Shown here: positions 46,764-59,006 of the stretch, in pieces
Layout of the letters: the number at the start of each line of letters is the position of its first letter
Position numbering within the stretch: position 1 is the stretch's first letter
Assembly (NCBI GenBank): GCA_028554755.1
Contig: JAPTOF010000002.1
Coordinates: 12,697,001 to 12,761,000 of the forward strand
Source of the DNA: Cordia subcordata
Lineage: Eukaryota; Streptophyta; Magnoliopsida; Boraginales; Cordiaceae
DNA length: 64,000 nucleotides
Direction of reading: 5' to 3'
Program-made: the position numbers and the translations under genes
Notes under the pieces: model-generated
Databases searched by the model: none
What the model was told of the DNA's origin: nothing
What the model saw: the letters and a program-made list of their open reading frames with translations, nothing else

Positions 46764-48250
46764 CTTCAAAATCAGTCTAATATTTTGTCCATCTTGTATT
46801 ATTTTAAAAAATCAATTACGACTTGCCTTCACTACCAAGTGAAAGATCTATCCGGCGCAAGCAATTTTACTCCCCCAATTGAACAAATGGTGACTAATTA
46901 AGATTTTTGATGATGTCACAACAATAATTTATTGTTGTTGGATCTCTTTTGCAGTTAGATCTAGTAATTTAAATTACGTATTATACTAGAGTATAATTAG
47001 TGTAATGTATTAAAAAAAAAAGGTATTTTTAATATTTATTTATTTATAATAGCCAATTATATTTTTATAGTTTATGGTAGCAGGGGCAGAGCCAAAAATT
47101 TAAGGTTGAGAGTTGAAACTTAATAAGAGTATCAAAAGTATTAAGTATTTTAATTATAACAAGAATAACAGTATTTAGCCCCAAAAAAAAAAAGTAAGAT
47201 TATGTAAAAGAAAGTTAATTACTTCAATTAATGAAATTGGGTTTGTCTAAATATAAAAAAGTCAATTGTCACGTTTACATAAACACGGCAACATTTTTTG
47301 TCATTTATAAAATAAGCTACAGAAAGCTAGGTTAATTAAGCACGTAATATCGTGTTTCATCTTTGAAAATTTTGTTAAAGTTGAAGGGTCCATTTTGGTG
47401 GACCGGTTTATTTAAAAAAAGAAAAAAACACACTTTTTATAACACTTGAAAAAACTATTCAGAGTTTTATATTTTTAAAAAACTACTCCAAAAACTTATT
47501 AGAAAAAAGAGTATTTTTCATGAAAAAAGTACATTCTTATATTAAAAAATCCAACGTTAGTGAATAATTAATATACCCAAAATAAATTATTTCAATATAG
47601 AAATTTTAAAATTGCCTAAATAAAAATAAATAGATTAAACTTTTCTAGAATTTTATCCACTAAAGTTACCTAACCATTATATTTTTGACCACTTAAATAT
47701 CATTTAAATAACAAAAAATTCACTCGAATATCATGATAAGAACCCAAAGTTTAAAAAATAAATAAATAAATAAAGATTATGATAAACTTTTGAAAAGATT
47801 ATTTTTAGTCATTGTATTAGTATTGTGCCTTGAAATATTCATCTACTAACAAAAAAAATTTGGGGGGAAGGAGGCGGGGGGGGGGGGTGGAGAGAAGAGG
47901 TGGAAGGGAGGGAGGCAAAGTAATTTTTCCTTTTTTCTTGGCTCTTTAACTAAGTACAACACATGCACATATAAAAATGTTCTTTTGGAGCTTGGGTGGA
48001 CGTTGTAAGAGTTAATAAGTTCTCAATACTAGTCTTTTTAATAAGTTCTCAATACTAGTGTTTTTTTTGTAAGAAATATGTAATTATTTAATAAATATAT
48101 CATTTAAATTAAAAAATTAAAATAAAAAATAATATGATTTGAGAAAAGAAAAACAGGAGAAGATGAATAACGTGTTAGTAAATATATAAATAGAACAGAA
48201 TAGAAAAGTGCAAAATACTTGGAGAATGGAATTGAAATAATGAAATAGAT
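46764..48250. other. C4H upstream region and intergenic DNA
   Basis: No gene. Includes a poly-G tract between the TATA box and the proximal promoter (46644-46658) and a G-rich patch at 47863-47912. A possible relative of the GGATTG MITEs lies at 47395-47570. Confidence 0.4.
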
Positions 48251-48960
48251 TTACTCGAGACTCGAGAAATTCGATCTCCTTAAGGGATTTACACCGCTCC
48301 ACTTAGCGCTAAAGGTTATATTGTATCCCTCCTAGGATATAATGACTATACCTCTTGACTGTGGTAACAAACCAATGTAAGAACTAGCAACTAGGAAGCA
48401 TAGGACTTTCTTTGTGCACACCACTACAAGAACCAGTGAATGGGAAGCGTAGAACTCTTTTTGTATAATGAGATAAAACTGGCAGAATAGCATGGAAGAT
48501 ATGCAATATGCTAATACAAGAATTGTATTTACAGCACCTTTTGGACTCAGAACTAGCAAAATGCTATGGAAGATATGCCAGCGAATGGGAAGCGTAGGAC
48601 TCTCTCTCTGTATGATGAGATAAGAAGATATGCAGTATGCTAATATGAAAGATATGCCAGCGAATGGGAAATGTAGGACTCTCTCTGTATGATGAGATAA
48701 GAAGATATGCAGTATGCTAATACGAGAATTGTGTCTACAGCACCTTCTGGACTCAGAATCGATAGAATACTATGGAAGATATGCAGTGTGTTAATACAAG
48801 AATTGTGTCTACATCACCTTCTGGACTCAGAACCGAAATCATACCCATACTCGCACCGCGTCCCCAGACCCGACTGGCCATGTCGTGCCGTGCCATGCGA
48901 GCAAGCATGCGCCTACACTCGCACAATAGATTTAAACACCATGCCCACCATGTAAAGTCT
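48251..48960. repeat. complex tandem repeat cluster
   Basis: Two blocks alternate. Block A (GAATGGGAAGCGTAGGACTC, then CTCTGTATGATGAGATA) occurs at about 48437, 48584 and 48663, with a weak copy at 48371. Block B (AGATATGCAGTATGCTAATA, then GAATTGTGTCTACAGCACC and TTCTGGACTCAGAA) occurs at about 48494, 48627 (short), 48703 and 48777. The start (48251-48330) has an LTR-like look, but no partner LTR is present. Confidence 0.7.
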
Positions 48961-49359
48961 TTCCTCCATATACCTTGTTGGCATACTTCATAAAGGAATC
49001 TATATATAAAGTAAGCAAAAGCTTATTGGTTTTCCTATATGGGGTACAAACCTACACACAACCAAATCAAACAACCAAACTAGTAATGCACTCAACTTTG
49101 ATTGCTAATTTCTCATTCACCTTTAATCCGTTTCTGACATGTCAGTATACCATGTTAACCTAATCGAAATAAGAAACGTAACGGTTAACTAACTCGTTTG
49201 ACATGCAGAACCCAGCTTAAAATTGAGTCAATATTGCTTTAATCTCATGTCAAAACACTCCAAACTAACATAATATTTATTGGAGTTTAACTTATTTTTT
49301 AGTAGAAAAATTAATAGAACTATTATATCAGCATTAAAAGATAAAAATGAGCTTTAATT

Positions 49360-49416
<57 letters not shown>

Positions 49417-50660
49417 AAATTTTAATAATCTATGTAACATAAAGTATAAATAAATTTTGTAAAAATTAAATTTTGATAAATTTTCCAAAAGTTTTCAATA
49501 TTATTAATATTTAATGAATAGATGGAAATCCATAAAAAAAACGTGTTATATAGATTTATGTGCATATATATTAATTCTTTTAATAATATAATAAGAAGAA
49601 TGTAGTATGGTATACATGTGTCAAGCAGAGAAATATAAAAACAATACCATATGACAGGACATGGTGCTTTGATTTTCGAGATAAGTATTGTGGCGCCTTT
49701 GGTTATTGTTTTAATATATAGTATTAGTAACATGAATAGGAAATAAAGTCTTTACAAAATTTATTGTAAAATAATATTAGAAATGTTATTTTTGTAATGC
49801 AAATATATATTATCTAACTGATATATTATTTATGGTGAGGTAAATTTCATGACAAGTACTTAGGCCAATGGATAACAATGTTATGAAAACATATTTGCCA
49901 ATAAAAGGTGTCATACTTTTGTTTTGAAAGATTCAAAGGTGCACCTTGAAATGGTTGACCAAAAAAAAAAAATACTATTTTACATGGAACGAGTTATTTT
50001 GAATCATATGTTTTAGTTAAATTTATATTGTACCAAATGTAAGCATATGATCACGGGTTTGCCACAGATAATATGTCCCATGACTACGGGTTGGCTTTTA
50101 CTTAACAAATTACAAAATAATACACCTCCAAAGCTAAAAATTCAAAAACTAATTTAAATAAAAATATAAAGAGGTTAGAACATAAAATCTGATAATTAAA
50201 GTTTAGTTGCAAAAGGAGATGACTTTTTGAGAGCCTTCAATGGATAATTGTGCTTCTCAACAAGGGGGGAAAAAAAAAGGAATTCTTCATCTTCTAATGG
50301 GAGAGAAATTTACTAAGACTGAAATAGAGTGTAATTGGGAAGAAAACAATAAGACTTAAGTAGAACATTTAGATTACAGTGAAAACTTAAAACTAAAACA
50401 CAATTGGAGTTCTATAGAAAAGAAAAAAGTGATCGTTGACTTGGGGAAAGATATTTTTATAGAGTTAAATAGGGAGGAAGATAATGGTTGTGGGAAATAA
50501 TGAAGGCTACACATTAAACATTTGTTTTATTGATGAAAAATAACTATTGATGATTTAGGGTTAGGAACGCTATTAGAAAAAATAGGGCTTTGGAAAATTT
50601 ATAATATGATTGTAATTGATTAATTAACATGAATGAGAAATAGAGACGGTACTAATAAAA
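48961..50660. other. AT-rich intergenic DNA, no gene seen
   Basis: Microsatellite (TA)n(GA)n at 49360-49411. ORFs here are AT-driven and I do not support them. Confidence 0.5.
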
Positions 50661-51127
50661 GGGTTTTTGGTTTGGCCTTTTTTTTTTCTAGTTAAATTTA
50701 CTTAAAGTCTAATTTAAACTAATGGAAGTATTTGTTTTAATTAAAAAATATTTTTTTAAATGACTTTAAGTAGAAAATAAAAAGCTTCTCACCCCCAGCT
50801 TCTGCTTTTTATGGCTTTAATCACTTTGAAAAAAAGCAAAATTGACCAAATCATTTACTATCTTATCCTTACCTTTTTATTTTTATTACTAAAATATCTT
50901 TAATTTTTTTTTATCTTATACTTACCTTTTAAATTTTATTTTAATGTCCTTAATAGTTATTTTAACCATGTAAGATACTTTTCGACCTACTTCAATCAAA
51001 CATATAAATACATTTTTTTTATAACTACAACTTTTATTCAAACACGTAACTACTTAAAATCAACAATAAAAAAAAGTCACTTAAAACCCAAAGTACTTTA
51101 AAAGCTTTTTGATCCAATCCAAAAAAT
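50661..51127. mobile_element. MITE-like element, copy B
   Basis: GGGTTTTTGGTTTGG at the left and GATCCAATCCAAAAAATT at the right form rough inverted ends. The interior matches copy A (8470-9033) over several AT-rich stretches, including TTTAAGTAGAAAATAAAA. Confidence 0.5.
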
Positions 51128-54100
51128 TAATGAGGCTTATTAAGTATTAGTGGAGACCTTGGCTTGCTATGGGGTGTATTTTTTTCTAAAATAGAAAAAC
51201 AAATCAGAACTTTTAATCATAGAAAATAAGATAACTTAATTTTTTGGATTATATAATTATATAAATAATATGTATAACATGCTAAAATTTCCTGGGCTAA
51301 TTTGTAACCTAAAGTAATTTTTCTTTTATTTAATAAAAAGGGCATATGGTAAATTTGCTAACAAAACACAAATCACTTTTTCTTTAATAGTCATCATCCA
51401 ATATTTACCTACAAATTCGTAAATTCTATTCCTTGCTAACAAATGTTGCACAACATTTCACATTTAAGCAATACTACAAATCAATCATGAAACAATCTTT
51501 CTTTCATTAGTTTGTTATTCATTTGCACACATAATTAAAACGGCTTATTTAAATAACAAAAAATATTTCATTTTAAATTATATTTGTAATATTATTAACT
51601 AGTCATTTCAAAACTTATGCTTTGCATGGGTTAATTTTTGTTATTTTTAATTATAATTTTAAAATTGAGAAAACAGTGTAGCTTAAAATTTTCAATTTAT
51701 ACTTTGACTCTTATTTTTCTCATTTTAATTATTAATTCTAATTCCGAAAATTAATTGCATTATAAAATTAAATAAATTTTAGTTTTTGAATTCTAACAGA
51801 TTTTGTTTGACGTTAATTATGTTTATGTATTGGCTGGTTGATACTTAGATATGGAGAGTTACATATGGTCCCGAAGCTTGATCATCCTAGATCATGATTC
51901 ATTTAGGCCAATTAATTAATTTTGATGACACGAACAAGCTAGTATTAGAACTTGAACTAATTATACATAATACTTTGTGATGTTGATTCAGAATTGTCAT
52001 TACATATCTATTATGCTAATTAATTAGATCCATTCTATTAGTACATTCTACTCAAACTTGAATAGTTACAAAAAAAATATGTTATCCAACAGCAGCTATT
52101 AATGTATTCAATCATGTAAAAACTTGTTTAATTGTCATAGTCACTGTGTTGACTCATGAAAAGGTATTAGTTTAGTTTTGCTGGAATACGTTAAGTTGCA
52201 GATTTATATAGCTATAAAGTATATATATGCACATCGAATTTCATAGTTTAATAAGCTAGAACGACAAGATCACTATAAATACATAATATCTATGTGAATT
52301 ATAGATTAACGTTCTGTCAATCAATCAAAAGCAAACTCACATTAAACTTCAAATTTCGTCAACAATAATCACAATCATATACTGAATACTAATATAATGT
52401 ACCTCATGGTTACCTTATGGTGATCCTACGTTGCAGAGCAATGAAAAGGATAATTACAAACACCGAAAGTAGAATATCTAGCAAGGCATGGATATATAAT
52501 ATTCCAACAAAGTCTTGGCTTCTTGAAGATTATCTCCATCTCTTTCCATTGACACGAGCTACTCACCAGATGTAGAGCATCCAAACGAGTTGCCAACAAG
52601 GCTAAAAAATCTTATAATCACCAAACAATAAAAAAATCCCGTAACAACGCAAAAATAAGAGACAAGAATTCAGTCTGAATCTATCAATAAAGTAAATTAA
52701 ATAAGCTTTATAGAAATTAATTGCTTAATAACAAAGAAAGATAATGGACTTTGCTGTTCGGATGATTTAGCCCTAGTAACCGCAAATCTTGGAAATATGC
52801 TTGAGAGAAGAAGATAATGTGATAAAAGCAATTTGATAGTGGTGAAGTGTTTTAGCATCTAAATGTGTAGTTGGTGGCATGAGAAATGAGTATTTATTAG
52901 AGTTAAAAGCTCTTAAGTTTTATTAAATATTTTAATTAATTAATTTAACTATTAACCTTATGAGTTATGATGTTTGGGATTCTTCTTTTTCTTTTTTCAG
53001 CCTCATCATCAAAAAGGTGATGTGGCGAAAGTGTGAAACATTTTGGAGTTGGTGTGGCTTGTTTTAAAGCTCATGGTTTTATTTTCTTATTTTTTTCTTT
53101 TTTTATATTATTTATGTTGAGTAATTAATGAGAGACGTATAGATTATAGTAGATGCATAAATTTTGTGTGTTTTTTAAATTCTATAGATGAGCAAAGAAG
53201 TCTTTTTTTTGGTCGAAGTATAGATTATAGTCAGATAACAAAAAGTAACACAGATATATAGATTTGTGGATTTCTATTTTTTAAACAACTTATAAATTTT
53301 GTGGATTTCTATTTTTTTAAACATCCTATAAATTTTGATTTTTGTGTACCTTTTATTGTGTGTCTTTTTTCAACCTCTTGTAAATGTAATTATTTGTATT
53401 TTTTTTCTTAATTTTTAGCCTTAAAAATATATCATAGTATATATGTAGATTTGTTTATTGGTATCTTGCAAACATACTGTCTATTGTCTTTTTATTATTT
53501 TAAACATCATATAAATACGATTTTTTTTTTGCATTTTTATTTGTTTTTTTAATTTTTTAAACATTCTATAAATGTGATTTTAAAATTTTTTTTTCTTATT
53601 ATATATATGTATTTTTTTCATTATTTACCTCAAAAATGATAAAAGACTCTCATGATATGTCATCTTAAAGTTTCACCTTAAAAAACATTCTAGATTTAAT
53701 GCCGCATCTTTTAAAGTTGATGATGTGGCAACTCTTAGTGTTTCTAAAACTCATGATGTGGCAATTCCTAAAGCTTTGAGATATAACTTTATACTAGGTA
53801 TATTCTAAAATTTAATAATGTGAAATTATATTAAAACCCCATACAACACATGGCTTCTCTAATTTGAAAGAGAATCTAAGATTTGATGGCTAAGCAAAAT
53901 TCATGGCAAAGTCACTGGAAATGTATTGAAATGTTGTTTTATTTGGCGTACTAGCAATTTCAATACCCGTTTTTTGTATAGGTCAATTTTTAATTAAGTT
54001 TTTAATTTTTATTTTAAATTTAAGAAAAAATGCCTAACTAAATTTTTTAATATATATTACAAATCAAAAAAGAAAAAAAAATGCAAGAAAAGGCAAGGCT

Positions 54101-54973
54101 TGAGTATGCTCAATCGTCACAAGATTTTCAACACTCTATTATAGTACTTATAGTCTTTTAGCACAAGTATCCCAACATACAACCATTCATACTCTAGCAA
54201 TAGTAGCCCACCAAATCTCAAAACTAGTAATACTATAATTATCTCAATATAAATTAAAGTTAAATGAAAATGCTAATACATAGAGAATTAAATTGTGTGA
54301 TAAACCAATATAGATTAAGACTTTATATATAAAAGAAATGGAACACTTTCTGACCAAATATAATTACACCCAATCTTAGAACTTTAATTGGCAAAAACGA
54401 ATAAACATTATATGACAATAAAAGTATGCTAAAACTTTTTGTTGTAAAAGCAATCCATCACCTTAATAATATCAATCTTAAAAAAAAAGTATGTGAAAAT
54501 AAGGTTATAAAAAACAAAACTGAAATCATAGATTTAGTACAAAATAATGGTATTCAAAATGACATTTTTTGTCGATATGAGAAAGAAATTGAACGTATAT
54601 AAGAGATACAAAAAGTTGCATTACAACTATCCCTTTTTTTGTGGTGGTAGTTCTCTAAACTACAAAATTAACAAACTAAAATAGTCTATATTCTAATTTT
54701 ATAGGCTATATTCTAATTTTATAAGTTCTTTGATTCTTTTCTATGTCTTGAAATGCTAGAAGAACAAACCTTATATAGACCGAAAATGCAAACCTTAAGC
54801 CATGAATAATTAAATAGCCTTTAAAACTCTCATTTTGAGTGGGAAAAGCAAGAATCACAAAATGCCACAAGTACTTGAATTTGGTAGAGTAAAGGACATG
54901 CATCTTAATTCCTTGTATTAAAAAGAATCATGAAAAAAATTAAAATATAATAATTGCTAACTAAAAAGAGAAG
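51128..54973. other. AT-rich intergenic DNA with Helitron-like ends
   Basis: No gene. On the minus strand a Helitron-like 3' end (CCCATGCAAAGCATAAG, 11 bases, CTAGT) lies at 51598-51630. A weaker plus-strand one (CCCATACAACACATGG...CTCTAAT) is at about 53838-53862. At 53270-53580 a short phrase like TAAACAT(C/T)(C/A)TATAAAT recurs at least four times. Confidence 0.4.
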
Positions 54974-55088
54974 AGCCTATCTGGCTAAGCTTATTTGGGC
55001 TTATAAGTTGCAAATAATAAAAAACATGTGGGGGAGTGTCTTTTTCTAGGACCTTCTAGGTGGGAAAATAAGCAAAGCCAAATAGGTT
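54974..55088. mobile_element. short MITE, hAT-like inverted ends
   Basis: Ends AGCCTATCTGGCTAAGCTTA and TAAGCAAAGCCAAATAGGTT are inverted complements with few mismatches. 115 bp, non-coding. Target duplication not resolved. Confidence 0.55.
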
Positions 55089-56039
55089 GTCAAGATAAAA
55101 ATATATGTATATAAAACTTTAGCTTTATTTCTTATATGAGTTAAACCCACTTTACCAATTATTCATTTCATTATTGTTCTTTCAACTTTGTAATATTTCA
55201 TTCACTACTCATTAATAAATTGATAATTACTATATGTTCTAATTTCTTTTCTTTTTTCTCTTTCTTTTTATTTAACTATATTAAGTAGCTATTATATTAT
55301 CTTTAATATGTAATTTAAATGACATAATAATCTTTTTCTATATTGAAATATTGATAACAATTCCATGTGCAAGAGTACTCTCTCTTTTATAAACTTATGT
55401 AGTATTTAAAGAAGTGTTTATATGGCATTTAAAATAGAGCTTATGTGGCATTTAAAGAGCTCTTAAGTTCTCTTGAGTATAACTTTATATATTATTATTA
55501 TTATTATTATTATTATTTTGTATATATATAGAAGTGTGAGATTTCATTTATTGAGATATGGAGCTTTTAGCAGTAGAATTTTGAGTGGAAGTATTATTAA
55601 ATAAAAGGCGTTGATCATTTGACTTTATAGTTTTAGCAAATGAGCTTTCAGTTATTTTGCAGGCAATATTGGACTTTAAAAAATATGAATTAATATTTTT
55701 AGAAAAAGATAAAGGAAAACAATTTTTAATATTATATAAAAATAAATTTTCAAAAGCCTTTTTTAAAAAGCTTCAATTTGAAATTTCTAATTTCTTAATT
55801 GTGTTTCTTAACTTCGGTTTTATATAAAGGCTCTTTTGAAAAAGGCCAAATAAGTCAATTTCACTCAAAGAACACATTTTTGAGTATCTGAAAGCTAGAA
55901 GAGATCAACTAAGGATTTTTATCTCTGTAATAAGTGCTTCTTTTGCTGAATAAAATATACTTTATGTTCTCATATTTTGTGAAAATTACATAAAATCTCG
56001 TATATTTCATAAAATATTACATAATCATACAAATTGTAA
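55089..56039. other. AT-rich intergenic DNA, no gene seen
   Basis: (ATT)n microsatellite at 55490-55517; nothing else supported. Confidence 0.5.
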
Positions 56040-56269
56040 GGGTTTTTTTGGATTAGTTTTCTTTATTGAAAAGTATTTTTTTCCTAAAAAGAGTTTTGCA
56101 ATAAGTATTTAGATTGGTTTCATACAGAGTTCGATCTCTTAAAAAAAAGCTCCAATTCAATTTTTTCTTTTTTTTTTGAAGTAAAAAAATTTCAATTTCT
56201 CAAATAGATACTTCTTTTCAAAAGTTATAATAACAAATGCTTTTAAAAAAAACAATCAACAAGCCGCCC
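56040..56269. mobile_element. MITE, third copy of the GGATTG family
   Basis: Begins GGGTTTTTTTGGATTAG and ends AACAATCAACAAGCCGCCC, approximate inverted ends. 230 bp. Shares TTTTCTTTAT with the C4H intron copy. Confidence 0.5.
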
Positions 56270-56919
56270 TTTACTTTTCTTAACATCTAGCCACATGAGT
56301 TTGAAAAACAAGAAAATATACTGCCTTCAAATAAAAGTACTATCCCATTTGACTTGTTTTATTACTTCATCAAATCATCTTTACCTAGGGAGAGATGTAT
56401 TAAAATACTCTATCAAACTCGAATTCATTCACAATTAAGTCTTTTAGAATGAAGATCTATTCTGGAGAAATCAATTTGGAGATAAGAGTGAAATTGACGA
56501 AAATGAAAATGAGCTCGGCAAAAGATATGTCTTTTAAGCCGTGCAGCCACGGAGCAAATTTATCTTTCCAAATAGGTTTTAATTAGTGCACAACACAAAT
56601 AGGTGCAAAATTAAAAATAGACACCATGCTTCATTTTAAAAATGCAAGAGGTTTCATATTATGTTTCAAAATTCAAGTTTACAGTGCAACTTCTAATAAA
56701 ATACAAGGGGTATAGTGTATTTTACTCTTTTTTTCTTTTCGAATCAAGTTCTTGATCTCGAAAAAAAAAAAATCTTAAGAGGTGAACTTTCCGGAAATTA
56801 GGAAAGAAGCAAAGGACTTGTCTTGCAAAACAAAACAAAACCTTTTTATGAAAAAGGCTTCCCGCTTCTCACGTAGGTCTCATTTCCCCTTTCTGTCCTC
56901 GTCAAACGTTTTACAAACA

Positions 56920-57064
56920 ACGGCGACGGTTTCAATTCAAAGTCAGCAAAAAAGAAAAAAAAGCCCAAAAAAATAGAAAAAACCCCCAAATTCCTAAAAC
57001 CCCTTAAATTTTTCCCTAATTTTCAATCTCTTGTCGAATTTCATTTTCACAGTTGCTTGGATCT
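56920..57064 (+). other. probable first 5'-UTR exon of the DUF547 gene
   Basis: Sequence resembling a plant leader ends at a consensus donor ATCT|GTAAGT (57065). The next acceptor, TTTGTAG, is at 58899, giving a leader intron of about 1.83 kb. The transcription start is not determined. Confidence 0.4.
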
Positions 57065-58899
57065 GTAAGTTCGTTTTCTTCATCATATATGCATACCTGT
57101 TGATGGTAAAAAAAAAATGGATTAAAATGGTGTACATGCTCTTGCTATGCGTGAGTTTTTGGAAATGTGTGAATATATAACGAGAAAATTAAAATGATAA
57201 TAGTAATTTTGTTGTTTTTCCTTTGTTTTTTAAATTGCACGTATGATTAGTATGAGTATATTCTCATTTGGGTTTGATTTCTTTGGCTAAAATTTGACTT
57301 CCTTTTACATTTTTAGTGTGTTTTTCTGTGAGTTGTAATTATAAAAAAGTGAGCTTTCTTTGTTTTTCCTCCTTTATTACCATTTTTTATTTTTCTTGTT
57401 GATTTATACGTGTAAAAGATGAAATTACTTGTCGAAAACGAATTAATATGATTTTTTCTTTTTTTTTGGTTTTGGATGATGGATACGTTGACATATTTGA
57501 TGATTTTTTGGTTGTTTGATTAATCTGCAGAGCAGTGACGGCTTATTTTGGTATTTTATTAACTTTTCTGTTAGACCCATTAATTTTTGATTATTCAGAA
57601 TTTGTTAATTGTAATCGAAAATCTGGCAAAGATATAGCATTTTAATCAGTAGTGTTTGTCGGGCTTTGTGGGATTTCTTGGTGTTGTCTGTGTTATTTTG
57701 TTGGTTTTGGTGGAGCTAAATAAGGTTAAACTGCCTTATAAGTTTCGTGCTTTTTGCTCATTTTGGCTTCGTTTTATTGGGTGACTGGAGTATTTGTTCC
57801 CAATTCGGCTTCACTTAGTAGAGTTACTAGTGTATTTTTTCGCAGTTTGGCTGCATTTTATGTGCTATTGTTGATTCTCTTGCGTATTTTGGCTTTATTT
57901 TATATGGTTACTTTTGCTTTTATTTGCATTTTGGCTTCACTTTATAGGTTTTACTAGCTTTTATTATTTGATTTTGATTGTTAGCATGTGGTTTTATCTG
58001 GATTTTCCGAACTTAGAATATAGAAGTGTAAAGGTACCGAGATCACTCAACTAAATCATTCTTGCATTTTTGTTAATGGGGAAGAAAAATGATAGAGAAA
58101 TGAATGCATGATTAGAAAGGAAAAGAGAAGTTTTGAGTTAATATGTGATGGACTATACGGTATGATCTCTTGGCTTTAGATTTTAGTGTGAGAGGAAGGG
58201 AAAGGATAAAGGTGGTCCTGCTGACTACCTTTTCCTCATATTGGTTCAGGAATGTCAGTTTCTTGTATACGATTATGTGATCTTTGTAGTTAGAAATAGA
58301 GATGGCAAGGTGGATGAATCATTTACTTAACTTTCTCCTGGATTGCCTCTTTGTTATAAGCTTTTATGTGAATTTTTTATATTTAGTATTGGAGCATGCA
58401 AAGGTAGATGATGGAGCTTGACTTAACGTAGAAATACTTATTACAACTTGTGTATCTTTTTTAATTAACAAAAGGGTTGGAGGAGACAAGCTTTCGTAGC
58501 AACTCTACTTGGGCATGCTGATACTGGAACCTCCTCCACATTGAGCTGGATATGAATTATAAATCTCATCTAGAGGCTCTGAAACCCTAATTGTTTTATT
58601 CTTTTTCTCTCATATTCTCTTTTCTTATTCCTCTAATTTTGACAATTGCTAATATGTCGTTGAACTTTGAATGAATTCAACTTGAATAACATGGAAAACT
58701 TGATGTTCTTTGAGTTTGAAATGTCAGTACTTGTCAGATGATGACCAAAGCAGATAAATTGAATATTAATTGTTTATTTTCATAACTGAGAAAGGATCCC
58801 ATGGCATAATGGTTATTCTTTTCCTTTGGTTTATTAAGCTACTATTGGATGTAAAATTTGTAATACATGTGACTATAAGCTTTTTGGTAGTCTTTGTAG
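57065..58899 (+). other. probable 5'-UTR intron of the DUF547 gene
   Basis: T-rich, non-coding, GT-AG bounded. The ORF at 57754-57957 is low-complexity and not supported. Long leader introns are common in constitutively expressed plant genes. Confidence 0.4.
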
Positions 58900-58963
58900 G
58901 ATCCTTCTCTTGAGACCTTAAGAAAGAGTTAACCAGCAGTCTTCTGGATTAGGTTTGAACGTC

Positions 58964-58990
58964 ATGTTTGTTGGGGACTTCCTTTTCTAA
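58964..58990 (+). promoter_or_regulatory. upstream ORF, 8 codons
   Basis: ATG at 58964 opens MFVGDFLF and stops at TAA, 58990. It ends 16 bases before the main ATG (59007), in another frame. It may reduce translation of the main ORF or force reinitiation. Confidence 0.5.
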
Positions 58991-59006
58991 TAACATACTG
59001 GAACAA

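Noticed and set aside
48251..49010. Solo LTR
   Set aside because: The left part has an LTR-like feel, but no TG/CA ends, partner or target duplication could be fixed.
49422..49733. 103-codon minus-strand ORF rich in Ile, Tyr and Leu
   Set aside because: Composition follows from AT-rich DNA next to a microsatellite; no recognisable domain.
58968..59006. In-frame extension of the DUF547 ORF upstream of 59007
   Set aside because: It contains no ATG in frame; the extension would start at TTG, which is not expected in a plant nuclear gene.
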